Shown here one piece after another: positions 17,882 to 25,783 of a stretch of 64,000 nt of DNA. A program made the translations under genes and the position numbers. Each line of letters starts with the position of its first letter. The first letter of the stretch is position 1. Source of the stretch: Bacteroidota bacterium (GTDB lineage: Bacteria > Bacteroidota > Bacteroidia > Bacteroidales > UBA932); assembly GCA_029567375.1 (NCBI GenBank), contig JAKQLB010000198.1, positions 1 to 64,000 on the forward strand. The letters run 5' to 3'. The notes under the pieces are model-generated. The model made no database searches and was not told where the DNA came from. It saw nothing but the letters and a program-made list of their open reading frames with translations.

Positions 17882-18606
17882 ATATTGATTGTATTGATAA
17901 TTTGTTCAACTTTTTGTTTTCGGTTGCGACGTGCCGCATATCTCAATAACCTTGTTTTTTTGATTGCATAGTCAGAGAATGCGTTTGAATATATAGTATA
18001 TAATTCATTGCCTTGAAGATGTTGTAGTTCTTTGTCAGATATGGCATCAACAAGCATTTTCTCCAATGTGGGAACGGGACAGCCATTTATAACATCTAAT
18101 GGAGCCTCTTTAACAAGAGGGCGGACAATAATTAAGTCTCTATTTGTAATGTATCTGTCCACATCTTCTTGGGACGGATTCAAGAAAATAGGGATTTCTG
18201 ATTCGACGTTTTGTAATGACATAAAAACAGATTCCATCGCTTCCCTTTCAACATCTACTAATGTGGTTCTTACCGCAGGTACATGTAGCATCATTGATGC
18301 AAATACAGACGGTTGCCATATACAATAGTCGATGAAAGGAAATTTTTCTTTTATATGCTTGTTGAGTGAAAGCATAAATTCGTTTGGTTCATACAAAAAT
18401 TCATGCTTCAAATCTTCATTTAATTTATATTTCCCGTATGAAACCCTAATGATTTTGTTTTCTGCAATCATCCTATTCAAAAGCACAACAAGAGACCCTT
18501 CTGATATGTTTTTCATACCAGATCGTACCACATTCAACAAGTCTTTTCTTGTGAATATGCCATCTTGTTTCTTAGCAATATCTATTATTTGATTTACAGC
18601 AGTCAT
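17878..18606 (-). CDS. abiEi: AbiEi-type antitoxin and autorepressor
   Basis: A 242-residue protein with an N-terminal winged helix (IIDIAKKQDGIFTRKDLLNV and VVLLNRMIAENKIIRV) and a C-terminal domain of the AbiEi/DUF6088-like type. In the AbiE family this protein represses the operon by binding inverted repeats in the promoter and counters the toxin by an indirect (type IV) mechanism. Here the promoter region contains two matching pairs of inverted sites, consistent with autoregulation. Toxin and antitoxin genes overlap by four bases. Confidence 0.8.
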   Translation of the reverse strand: MTAVNQIIDIAKKQDGIFTRKDLLNVVRSGMKNISEGSLVVLLNRMIAENKIIRVSYGKYKLNEDLKHEFLYEPNEFMLSLNKHIKEKFPFIDYCIWQPSVFASMMLHVPAVRTTLVDVEREAMESVFMSLQNVESEIPIFLNPSQEDVDRYITNRDLIIVRPLVKEAPLDVINGCPVPTLEKMLVDAISDKELQHLQGNELYTIYSNAFSDYAIKKTRLLRYAARRNRKQKVEQIINTINI

Positions 18607-18628
18607 TATTGCTTTTTTAATTATACTG

Positions 18629-18658
18629 CAAAGTTATAACAAATTTGGCATATAACAA
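18629..18658 (-). promoter_or_regulatory. Promoter of the abiE operon
   Basis: The minus strand has TAACTTTG (18629-18636), an exact -7 match, with TTG at 18656-18658 after 19 bp. It lies 23 bp upstream of the antitoxin start and overlaps the first operator arm. Confidence 0.65.
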
Positions 18659-18753
18659 TGTAGTTTGCCATTTTTGTTATACTGTAGTAAGATAATGCTG
18701 TGAATGTTATAACAATTTTGGCAAATATACATCAAATTTGCCGTTTTGTTATA
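18633..18753. promoter_or_regulatory. Two pairs of inverted operator-like sites upstream of abiEi
   Basis: GTTATAACAAATTTGGCA (18633-18650) faces TTTGCCATTTTTGTTATAC (18664-18682). GTTATAACAATTTTGGCAAA (18706-18725) faces AAATTTGCCGTTTTGTTATA (18734-18753). The four arms share TTATAACAA-N-TTTGGCA or its complement. The first pair overlaps the promoter, as expected for AbiEi autorepression. Confidence 0.7.
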
Positions 18754-18858
18754 TTTTATCCTGTTTTATAATTCCTACTACCAGACCATTATACCTGTTT
18801 CTATTATCACAATACTGTGAGCTTCTCCGGCTATTCTTGTCGGCTCCATTTTCCTTTG

Positions 18859-19115
18859 CAAAGGTACTGCGGCGAGGGAACGCCAAGTACCGATTCTCCG
18901 ATTGGCTCCACTAATGCCTTGTGGACTTGACGACAACTTTCCACAATTTCCGGCAGGCTGAAATTGGGTATTTCATCAACTCCTCTGGCATTTACTTGTC
19001 TTATCCCTCTGTAGTCCACAGTCTCTGAATGCACGTAAAATTCAGATCCCGACAAGAAAGCGATAAAGGCTTCAAAATAAGGGAAAAGAAAAAACAAAAG
19101 TTCAACGATTAAAAC
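18859..19115. repeat. Conserved non-coding leader, copy A
   Basis: This block has a relative at 21821-22050. Shared words in the same order include GCAAAGGTACTGC, GAACGCCAAGTA, ACGACAACTTTCC, CAATTTCCGGCAGGC, GAAATTGGGTATTTCAT, TTTACTTGTCTTAT and AGGGAAA. No reading frame is conserved between the copies, so the conservation is at DNA or RNA level. A minus-strand -7 box (TACCTTTG, 18859-18866) opens the block. It ends 9 bp before the ATG of the next gene. Confidence 0.7.
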
Positions 19116-19124
19116 AGACAGATT

Positions 19125-19610
19125 ATGCACAGCAAGATTTTTCAAATCACAGAAGAGAGACCTCTAAAAGACAACATCCTGAACGACTGCACCCTTGAAC
19201 AAGGAGACGGACACTATTATGACTATTGCTCGGAGATTGACGAGGAAGAGCGTAAATCACACATTGATAATCTGATAAACAACATTCTGCCCAAAGGGAT
19301 GTTTGAGCTTGTTTCAGATGATACAATCTGTTACAATGGCGGTGCGGACAAATGGAAAGAGGAATTTGTGGCAACCTTGCAAGAAAAGGCGAAAGCCGTT
19401 ACCACAGAAAACTGCACTCTTTGGATTGGCGAGGTGTACCAACTTGAAAAGTACCTCAAAAATCCGCTTGATACCGCCTATCAGTTCTATATGGACGAGC
19501 AGTGTATCAACGGAGCTGCCGAACAATCTTACGAGTTTCTGCGAGTGGTAAGCCAATTAGAGCCAGGAACATTGCTGTATATCGGTGGAGTGATTGACTA
19601 TCATTTCTAA
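19125..19610 (+). CDS. Hypothetical acidic protein
   Basis: A 161-residue acidic, soluble protein beginning MHSKIFQITEERPLKDNIL. It has acidic stretches (YCSEIDEEERKSH) and no membrane segment. I do not recognise a function. It is the first gene behind conserved leader copy A and heads the cluster that ends in the PcfK/PcfJ pair. Confidence 0.6.
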   Translation: MHSKIFQITEERPLKDNILNDCTLEQGDGHYYDYCSEIDEEERKSHIDNLINNILPKGMFELVSDDTICYNGGADKWKEEFVATLQEKAKAVTTENCTLWIGEVYQLEKYLKNPLDTAYQFYMDEQCINGAAEQSYEFLRVVSQLEPGTLLYIGGVIDYHF

Positions 19611-19614
19611 TGCT

Positions 19615-19806
19615 ATGAGAACACGAAGAATGACCAAAGAGCAGGGAGAACGCTGTAATATCAGCCGATTTCCCAACTTCCATAACACAGGCAGTGTCAA
19701 AGGAATGAAGCGATTGTATTATGGTAAACAGGCATTGTTGGTAAGGTGCGGAGCATACATCTACAATGTTTCAAGTGAGCCAAGTATTTATTATCAAGCA
19801 AAATAA
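19615..19806 (+). CDS. Hypothetical small basic protein
   Basis: A 63-residue basic protein beginning MRTRRMTKEQGERCNISRF. It contains NTGSVKGMKRLYYGKQALLV, which suggests a small beta-rich fold. The start is the second ATG in the frame, four bases after the preceding stop. Conserved small proteins of this type occur in Bacteroidales elements; function unknown. Confidence 0.5.
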   Translation: MRTRRMTKEQGERCNISRFPNFHNTGSVKGMKRLYYGKQALLVRCGAYIYNVSSEPSIYYQAK

Positions 19807-19814
19807 CAGACGAT

Positions 19815-20255
19815 ATGAAAGGAACAGAACAATTCAAGCAGACCATAAAGGCATATTTGGACGAGAGAGCCAAGACGGATGAACTCTTTGCCGTGTCGTA
19901 TGCCAAAGAGAACAAGAATTTGGACGATTGCATCACATTTGTACTCAACCAAGCAATGGCTATATGCAAAGAGGGCGGTTGTGGAATGACCGACAATGAG
20001 GTTTATTCTCTCTGTACCCACTATTATGATGAAGACAATATAGAGGTGGGTAAAGCCGTCAACTGCGGTGTGATAGTCAATCATAGGGTAGAACTTACTC
20101 CCGAAGAGCAAGCCGAAGCGAGGGAAAAGGCACTCAAAGCCTATCAAGACGAGGAACTGCGGAAGATACAACAACGTAACAGCAGACCCAAGCCAACCCA
20201 GAAAGCAACGAAACAGGAAGTTACCCAACCATCACTATTTGATTTAGGACTATGA
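19815..20255 (+). CDS. PcfK-like protein
   Basis: A 146-residue protein beginning MKGTEQFKQTIKAYLDERAK and continuing LDDCITFVLNQAMAICKEGG. This matches the PcfK-like family, named from the enterococcal pCF10 conjugation region and widespread in Bacteroidales elements. It is helical and ends in a basic linker plus QPSLFDLGL, which resembles a beta-clamp (DnaN) binding motif of the QxxLF type. Its stop overlaps the PcfJ-like start (ATGA). The biochemical role is unknown; conservation with PcfJ suggests that they act together. Confidence 0.75.
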   Translation: MKGTEQFKQTIKAYLDERAKTDELFAVSYAKENKNLDDCITFVLNQAMAICKEGGCGMTDNEVYSLCTHYYDEDNIEVGKAVNCGVIVNHRVELTPEEQAEAREKALKAYQDEELRKIQQRNSRPKPTQKATKQEVTQPSLFDLGL

Positions 20256-21517
20256 GAGCCAAGACGAGATTACAGCACAAGGTAGTAACCGCCAATGAGC
20301 GGTTACTGCCACTGACCGAGAAGCAAGAGTTATGGGCATTTCGCCATTGCTTAAATCATTATGCGTTCCGTACCAAAAGCGGTATGACCACCTGTATGGA
20401 TTGCGGACACCAATGGAGCGAGACCAGAGAAAAGACCTGCCGTTGCCCTCGCTGCGATACAAAGTTGGAGATACGCAACACCTTACAGCGTAAGTATAAA
20501 GACAAATCCTATTACTCCATACTGACAACCCAAGACGGCTTACAGGTGCAGAGGGTGTTCCTTTTGACGGCTCATTATCGCAAGGGCAAGAAAGCCGATT
20601 TTTACTCAATGGAGGTAGTCCGTTATTGGATTGATGATAATGGCAAGACAGAAGTAACGGCATTAAGGCGTACACTCGGCTACTATATAGACAGCTTTGT
20701 CTTTGACAATCATATAGAACTGCGGAACGACAATAATGTTTACAGGCGGATTGCCGACTGCAAGGTTTATCCTTATTATTCTGCCACAACCAAGTTAAGA
20801 CGCAACGGACTAAGAGGTTCTTTGTCGGAGATTGAGCCAACGAAGCTGATTGAAGCCTTGTTGCAGGACAGTAGAGCCGAAACGATGTTCAAGGCAGGGA
20901 GAAAGGTGGATTTGAACTATTTTCTGCAACACCCTATGTATTTTGATTTGTATTGGAACACTTATAAGATAGTGATGCGTAACAATTATCACATATCCGA
21001 CATTTCCCTTTGGGTGGATTACATCCGCTTGCTTGAAAGGTGTGGCAAGGATATTCGCAATGCCCATTATGTCTGCCCATTGGATTTGAAAGCCGAGCAC
21101 GACCGCTATCAAGAGAGGCTAAGGGTTATCCAAGAGCGAGAGAAACGTGAAGCCGAGCAGAAAAAGGCGCAGGAGAATGAGGAGAAGTTCAGAGAGTTGA
21201 AAGGCAAATTCTTTGGATTGTCATTCACTGACGGACTGATTGTGGTCAGCGTGTTGGAGAGCGTGGATGATTATTACAAAGAGGGAAATGCTTTACATCA
21301 TTGTGTGGGACAATGCGAATACTACCTCAAACCCAAGTCTTTGGTTTTCTCTGCACGGATAAATGACAAACGCATTGAGACTGTTGAACTGTCGCTTGAA
21401 AATTTCAAAGTCCTGCAATCAAGAGGGCTTTGCAACCAAAACACAGAATACCACGACCGCATCATACAACTTGTACAGAAAAACGCACGGCAAATCCGTA
21501 AGCGTATGACTGCATAA
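20252..21517 (+). CDS. PcfJ-like protein
   Basis: A 421-residue PcfJ-family protein. The N-terminal third contains a zinc-finger-like set of cysteines (CMDCGHQWSETREKTCRCPRC). The C-terminal part has the family signature ESVDDYYKEGNALHHCVGQC, then YLKPKSLVFSARINDKRIET, then VELSLENFKVLQSRGLCNQN. The gene overlaps the PcfK-like gene by four bases. PcfJ was first seen in the conjugation region of pCF10; it may bind nucleic acid through the zinc finger, but no activity is established. A terminator follows. Confidence 0.8.
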   Translation: MRAKTRLQHKVVTANERLLPLTEKQELWAFRHCLNHYAFRTKSGMTTCMDCGHQWSETREKTCRCPRCDTKLEIRNTLQRKYKDKSYYSILTTQDGLQVQRVFLLTAHYRKGKKADFYSMEVVRYWIDDNGKTEVTALRRTLGYYIDSFVFDNHIELRNDNNVYRRIADCKVYPYYSATTKLRRNGLRGSLSEIEPTKLIEALLQDSRAETMFKAGRKVDLNYFLQHPMYFDLYWNTYKIVMRNNYHISDISLWVDYIRLLERCGKDIRNAHYVCPLDLKAEHDRYQERLRVIQEREKREAEQKKAQENEEKFRELKGKFFGLSFTDGLIVVSVLESVDDYYKEGNALHHCVGQCEYYLKPKSLVFSARINDKRIETVELSLENFKVLQSRGLCNQNTEYHDRIIQLVQKNARQIRKRMTA

Positions 21518-21537
21518 TCTGTTTTGTTCTTTTCGTC

Positions 21538-21577
21538 AGCCACTTGTTACGATATACAATGTAGCAGGTGGCTTTTA
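21538..21577 (+). terminator. Terminator after the PcfJ-like gene
   Basis: AGCCACTTGTTAC pairs with GTAGCAGGTGGCT (21538-21573) and is followed by TTTAT. It is 21 bp after the stop codon. Confidence 0.7.
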
Positions 21578-21820
21578 TGTATCCGGCTACGGCTGCTCGT
21601 TGATTGCCGTAGCGATGTACTGTTTTAATTCTACCGCAAAGTGGTAGATGTAACCTGCTAAAATATAGTATGTACGCAATTCTTCCATTTATACAACCAC
21701 TTGTGCCGTTTATAGCACCACTCAAAGGTCAAATCTGTTTTACCTACTAACAACCCATTATAGTTTTTTGAGTATTCTCCTTTGAGCCGACCACCACGCC
21801 GCGCGGATTGTTTTATGGTG

Positions 21821-22050
21821 CAAAGGTACTGCTGTGGGAGAACGCCAAGTATCGCTTCGTCTAACAAATCACCGGACTTAACGACAACTTTCCTCAATTT
21901 CCGGCAGGCAGAAATTGGGTATTTCATTAACTCCCTGTTTGTTTACTTGTCTTATCTCCCTTGTAACGCAGTCTTTAACGCACATAAAACATATCCCGGT
22001 GGCGAAGTCGGAAGGCTTCCAAGCAGAGGGAAACAAAAACAAGTCTAACA
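21821..22050. repeat. Conserved non-coding leader, copy B
   Basis: This is the second copy of the leader family described at 18859-19115. It opens with GCAAAGGTACTGC and contains the same CAATTTCCGGCAGGC and GAAATTGGGTATTTCAT words. It ends in GCAGAGGGAAACAAAAACAA just before the next gene. The minus-strand -7 box (TACCTTTG, 21821-21828) is conserved too. The interval 21578-21820 before it contains no gene I can support. Confidence 0.7.
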
Positions 22051-22066
22051 ATAAAAATTTACGATT

Positions 22067-22648
22067 ATGCCGAATTGGTGCAGCACTGCGTATGCGATAG
22101 AGGGCAACGCAACAGAATTGAAAAAACTCTATGAGTTAATGAAAGATTTAGAAAAACGACAAAAGCCGTCCGTTCAAAATGGTTTTGGAACTACGTGGTT
22201 AGGGTGTCTTGTAGAAGCCCTCGGAGAAAGTTGGGAAAAGATATATTGCCGTGGAACGTGGGATAACCTCAAATTCAACGGTGAGGTGCTTACATTCAAT
22301 ACAGAAACAGCGTGGTCTCCCTGCAATGAAATGTTTGATATGGTATGTGAGAAATATCCCACGCTGCGATATTTCTATCAGTCGGAAGAACCTGGTATGT
22401 GTGAGTATTGGACGAATGATGATGAGGGCAAATACTTTCCTGACAGATACTATGTTGATGTATGCACTTCGGAGGAAGAATACTATTCCGAGTATTTTCA
22501 AGACTTGGAAAGCGTATATGACTGGCTGGAGGATATTTGCGAAGTACAAGTCAAATCCCGTCAGGATGTCAATGCGATTGTCAAGCAATGGAAAGAAGAA
22601 AATGAAGACGCATACTGCTCTATTCACGAATATCAAATATCGGCATAA
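22067..22648 (+). CDS. Api92-like (DUF1281-type) protein
   Basis: A 193-residue acidic protein beginning MPNWCSTAYAIEGNATELKK. The PNWC-N-x-hydrophobic start and the later W-G/T-x aromatic pattern (WDNLKFNGEVLTFNTETAWS, then PCNEMFDMVCEKYPTL) resemble Api92-like/YubB proteins of plasmids and phages. Their fold is ferredoxin-like and their role is unknown. It follows leader copy B and is probably co-transcribed with the next gene, which starts 24 bp later. Confidence 0.6.
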   Translation: MPNWCSTAYAIEGNATELKKLYELMKDLEKRQKPSVQNGFGTTWLGCLVEALGESWEKIYCRGTWDNLKFNGEVLTFNTETAWSPCNEMFDMVCEKYPTLRYFYQSEEPGMCEYWTNDDEGKYFPDRYYVDVCTSEEEYYSEYFQDLESVYDWLEDICEVQVKSRQDVNAIVKQWKEENEDAYCSIHEYQISA

Positions 22649-22672
22649 TCGGAGAGCATAAAAGACAGGAGT

Positions 22673-23119
22673 ATGGAAAAGAAAGGTTACGGCATAGGCA
22701 AACGTACAAAAAGAGAGATTGGGACTCCCCTGATGGTTATCAATATCAAACAAGAAATCATAGATATTCTTCAAATAGCCAACAGACGTTTTATGTACAA
22801 TCCTAAAATCGGAATCCTGATTTTAGGAGACGAGATGTACGGAAAGAACATTTGCAGTTCTCATTCGCAAGAGTTCTATGTGTCAAAAGCGGACGGACAT
22901 TTCGATGATTATTTGCGTGGGTGGATAGGTGTATCAAAAAGCTATCCACGTGGAGTTATTCATTTTGCCCCTGCTGTCAGCAAGGAGCAATTCGACAGAG
23001 GATTTGACTCCTTGCAGATGTTCAGCAAACTTGATGGCGTAAACGGAGATACTATCATTCGGGGCTTTTGCGGTTTGCCGGAACAGAGGATGAGTGATTT
23101 ACTGCCTTCATCTTTTTAG
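22673..23119 (+). CDS. Hypothetical protein with a clear Shine-Dalgarno
   Basis: A 148-residue protein of unknown family. AGGAGT directly before the ATG gives an unusually clear ribosome binding site for this organism and supports this start over an ATG 20 codons later. The N-terminus is basic (KKGYGIGKRTKREIG) and the rest is soluble alpha/beta (KIGILILGDEMYGKN, WIGVSKSYPRGVIHFAPAV). Confidence 0.55.
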   Translation: MEKKGYGIGKRTKREIGTPLMVINIKQEIIDILQIANRRFMYNPKIGILILGDEMYGKNICSSHSQEFYVSKADGHFDDYLRGWIGVSKSYPRGVIHFAPAVSKEQFDRGFDSLQMFSKLDGVNGDTIIRGFCGLPEQRMSDLLPSSF

Positions 23120-23521
23120 CTCTTATCAATGAGTGTCGTGCTTACGTGGTTTCACAAAAGCACGATACCCGTTTTTATGAGTTGCCTAAACTGCGTTGGC
23201 AGCTTCCTTTTGTATCTCAACCTTTATATTTTGCCCAAGCCATCTTCCTTTTATAGGTATAACTGCCGTGGCTCATCTTCCGTCCACACCGCTCTTGGTT
23301 TTATCAGATGCAAAGGTCTGCTGTCGCGCTTGATTCTCCGGCTTGAAGTGCATTCCCTGCAAATTCTTCCTTTCCGTGAAAGAGTAATTGGCCGGGAAAG
23401 CCGTCGCATGAAGCAGTACCGACAGCCGTTTACCGCATCCATAAAATTCCAAGGCGGTTCAGACGGGAAAGAACCGACCAGAGGGAAAAGAAAAAATGTT
23501 CAACATCAAAATTCATTAGAA
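23120..23521. other. Gene-free leader related to copies A and B
   Basis: No protein-like frame in the sense strand stands out. The region contains GATGCAAAGGTCTGCTG and ends in CAGAGGGAAAAGAAAAAATG shortly before the next ATG, so it shares the two ends of leader copies A and B but little of their centre. It is probably a diverged third member. Confidence 0.4.
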
Positions 23522-23833
23522 ATGGAGTACAACAATCAATTATCAGAGAACGACAAACGCTTTGCGGACGAGTTCTCAAACTATGTAAACGGAAAAATGG
23601 CTTCACCCCGAAAGGTGGGCAAGGCATTGGCGGATGACCACCGCTATTTGGTAAACGAAAAAGCCAAGCTGATGTTCTACTTTATGGAGCAGTTGGCGGA
23701 GAACTGGCACAAGGGAAGATATGACCAGCGTAACGAATGGGCGTGCCGTCTGGCAGCGGAAGCCATAGACCATTTGGCAGAGAACGACCTCTATCATTTA
23801 CCCGAAGAGTATTACGAAAACCATAAACAATAA
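23522..23833 (+). CDS. Hypothetical helical protein
   Basis: A 103-residue helical protein beginning MEYNNQLSENDKRFADEFSN, with MFYFMEQLAENWHKGRYDQR in the middle. The long upstream frame is discarded because it covers the leader. No function is recognised. It starts a run of six closely spaced small genes. Confidence 0.55.
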   Translation: MEYNNQLSENDKRFADEFSNYVNGKMASPRKVGKALADDHRYLVNEKAKLMFYFMEQLAENWHKGRYDQRNEWACRLAAEAIDHLAENDLYHLPEEYYENHKQ

Positions 23834-23838
23834 CGATT

Positions 23839-24171
23839 ATGAAAGCACTTCAAATCGCCATCCCAAGATGGAACATAACAGAGTTGAACGGTTACGAGCC
23901 GATAACCACCTTTTGGCAGGACTTCTCCATTGCCGATAAATTCGGAGACAAAGCCATAGCCGACACATACAGGCGAGCCAAGTCCGAATGGAAAGACAAC
24001 TACAAGTATTGGACGGAACTCTGCCTTGTACTTAATCACAAGATATGGCAGTGGCACGAGAGAGACAACCAAAGAGCCATTCTCTATGACAAGCTATGGA
24101 GAGAAGCGGACGAAATGACCTCTGAATGGTCGGACGAGAAGCAGGAGTATTATTTTCAAGTAACGGATTAA
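23839..24171 (+). CDS. Hypothetical Trp/Tyr-rich protein
   Basis: A 110-residue soluble protein rich in Trp and Tyr (MKALQIAIPRWNITELNGYE, KYWTELCLVLNHKIWQWHER). It is close behind the preceding gene, so it is probably co-translated. Family and function are not recognised; small aromatic-rich proteins of this type recur in Bacteroidales element cargo. Confidence 0.55.
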   Translation: MKALQIAIPRWNITELNGYEPITTFWQDFSIADKFGDKAIADTYRRAKSEWKDNYKYWTELCLVLNHKIWQWHERDNQRAILYDKLWREADEMTSEWSDEKQEYYFQVTD

Positions 24172-24222
24172 GCCACGTGTGGGGAAATGTAAAAAGTTTC
24201 CCCACTTCAAACCCCTCACAAG

Positions 24223-24585
24223 ATGATTACCGAAGAACAGATACAGAGAATAACCGACATTGCCCAAGAAAAAGGCTGGAGCGTGAACGTTGAAGACAAA
24301 AACGAGACAAGAGTATTGTTTGAGTTTCAACGCTATACCAAGTACGGACAGGATTTTCTCTTCAATGCCGATATGCAGGGCGAGGATATTGATTCCCTCA
24401 TAGCCAATGTAAAAGAGTATTACGAGGGTTTTGACCCCGATTATGAAGCCTATTTGTGGATAGGCGATGACGGACACGGCAAGAATGGCGCACCTTATCA
24501 CATCAAGGATATTGTAGCGGATATGGAAGATGCCGAAGAACAGATATACGAATTGCTACAAGCATTTGAAATGGAATTTCTTTAA
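24223..24585 (+). CDS. Hypothetical acidic protein
   Basis: A 120-residue, strongly acidic protein beginning MITEEQIQRITDIAQEKGWS. It continues with VLFEFQRYTKYGQDFLFNAD and a highly acidic C-terminal helix (DIVADMEDAEEQIYELLQAF). The charge resembles DNA-mimic antirestriction proteins, but there is no sequence match that supports that. A conserved element protein of unknown role. Confidence 0.55.
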   Translation: MITEEQIQRITDIAQEKGWSVNVEDKNETRVLFEFQRYTKYGQDFLFNADMQGEDIDSLIANVKEYYEGFDPDYEAYLWIGDDGHGKNGAPYHIKDIVADMEDAEEQIYELLQAFEMEFL

Positions 24586-24596
24586 TACACATAATT

Positions 24597-24848
24597 ATGA
24601 CTTTATCGAACAAATCATATTACAGAAGACTTTGCAGGAATATCCTTGCAGACCGCTTTAATTGGCGGAAATACTGCACACCGAGCCTTTATTTTGGCAG
24701 GGAAATATGTGTAACACCGCTTCATTGTTCCTACGGACAAATCGGCTACACCATCAATTTTCCCTATACCAATGCACCGGAAGTGGAGTATGATTGGGAA
24801 ATGAACAAACTTACGATTGATGATGAAAATTGGAAATTGGTATGTTAG
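24597..24848 (+). CDS. Hypothetical small protein
   Basis: An 83-residue protein with a basic first third (SYYRRLCRNILADRFNWRKY) and a strand-rich remainder (IGYTINFPYTNAPEVEYDWE). It overlaps the next gene's start by seven bases. No family recognised. Confidence 0.45.
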   Translation: MTLSNKSYYRRLCRNILADRFNWRKYCTPSLYFGREICVTPLHCSYGQIGYTINFPYTNAPEVEYDWEMNKLTIDDENWKLVC

Positions 24849-25069
24849 ACGAAATCAGACAAAACGGAAAAACAGTGTTGTCAGGAGAGGATGGGTTTTC
24901 AATACCCATGTTTTTCAACAACTTGTGCGGTAAAAACTTTTCAGGCGAGAAGTACCGGGATTATATCAAATACATAGCCTTCGGAGAAATGGGGTTCAAG
25001 CCCGGAGGAATCATGCTTTACCGCAATGGTACACTGGTAAGGACAGGTAAAATAAACATTGAAAAATAG
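24842..25069 (+). CDS. Hypothetical small protein
   Basis: A 75-residue protein beginning MLDEIRQNGKTVLSGEDGFS. The ATG used here overlaps the end of the previous gene and gives a normal soluble N-terminus. The centre has a KYIAFGEMGFKPGGIMLYRN strand pattern. Function unknown. Confidence 0.45.
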   Translation: MLDEIRQNGKTVLSGEDGFSIPMFFNNLCGKNFSGEKYRDYIKYIAFGEMGFKPGGIMLYRNGTLVRTGKINIEK

Positions 25070-25077
25070 ATACAGAT

Positions 25078-25704
25078 ATGGAAATGACAACTATTCATCC
25101 GGCGGAGAGCTATCTTCGCAACGAAACCAATCCTCCGTCTTTATACGTGCGGATTGCAGGAAAACGCAGACGCTTGTTCATCAACCGAGACAGAGGTATT
25201 ATTGGCATTATCGCTCTCGGCAAGCGGACAAAAGGCTATGTGTTTACAGACTGGGCAAGCATCGAGCAAATATACTATCCCTCGCAAGAACAGGACGAGA
25301 ATACGGACAGAAAACTTATTCTGAAATATCAGAAACTTGCCCGACTTGCCACACATACAAATTCCTGGCTTCGTGAAATCGCCAATGCGGATTTGGATAA
25401 AAACCTTTACGAGAACCACATCACAACAGGCACGCGCATCAACGGCAAATGTATCGGACTTGCCACCATTGAAAAATACTGTGGAACGACAGCAATGCGT
25501 CTCTTCCGTGAGGCACTGAAAAACAAAGAGAAATTTTCCACTTGCCGCTTTGATTTTTGCGGTTATGACGGAACGCTTTGGTGTGAGCCACGAGACAATG
25601 GCGATATGGCGGCAGGCTTCAGCAAGGAATATCGGAATTGTGGCAACGGCTACTACTATCTGCTTATCAATGACGATTATGTGATAGGCTATGATATTGA
25701 CTGA
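25078..25704 (+). CDS. Hypothetical 208-residue protein
   Basis: A soluble protein, basic in its first third (PSLYVRIAGKRRRLFINRDR) and aromatic-rich in its last third (FDFCGYDGTLWCEPRDNGDM, YYYLLINDDYVIGYDID). It is the last plus-strand gene before the convergent long operon. It may be an unrecognised element protein; no catalytic motif is visible. Confidence 0.5.
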   Translation: MEMTTIHPAESYLRNETNPPSLYVRIAGKRRRLFINRDRGIIGIIALGKRTKGYVFTDWASIEQIYYPSQEQDENTDRKLILKYQKLARLATHTNSWLREIANADLDKNLYENHITTGTRINGKCIGLATIEKYCGTTAMRLFREALKNKEKFSTCRFDFCGYDGTLWCEPRDNGDMAAGFSKEYRNCGNGYYYLLINDDYVIGYDID

Positions 25705-25718
25705 CTGTATAGCTACAA

Positions 25719-25760
25719 CAATCCAACCGCAAGGAGAACAAACTCCCAACGGTTGGATTG
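25719..25760. terminator. Strong hairpin between convergent operons
   Basis: CAATCCAACCG (25719-25729) pairs perfectly with CGGTTGGATTG (25750-25760). It lies between the end of the plus-strand small-gene run and the end of the long minus-strand operon. No long T-run follows on either strand. Confidence 0.6.
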
Positions 25761-25783
25761 AATACGCAAACGCCCCATTATAG

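Noticed and set aside
16817-18606. Chromosomal restriction or housekeeping genes
   Set aside because: The GGSS...RxSxDxD motif, gene order and operator repeats fit an AbiE pair much better.
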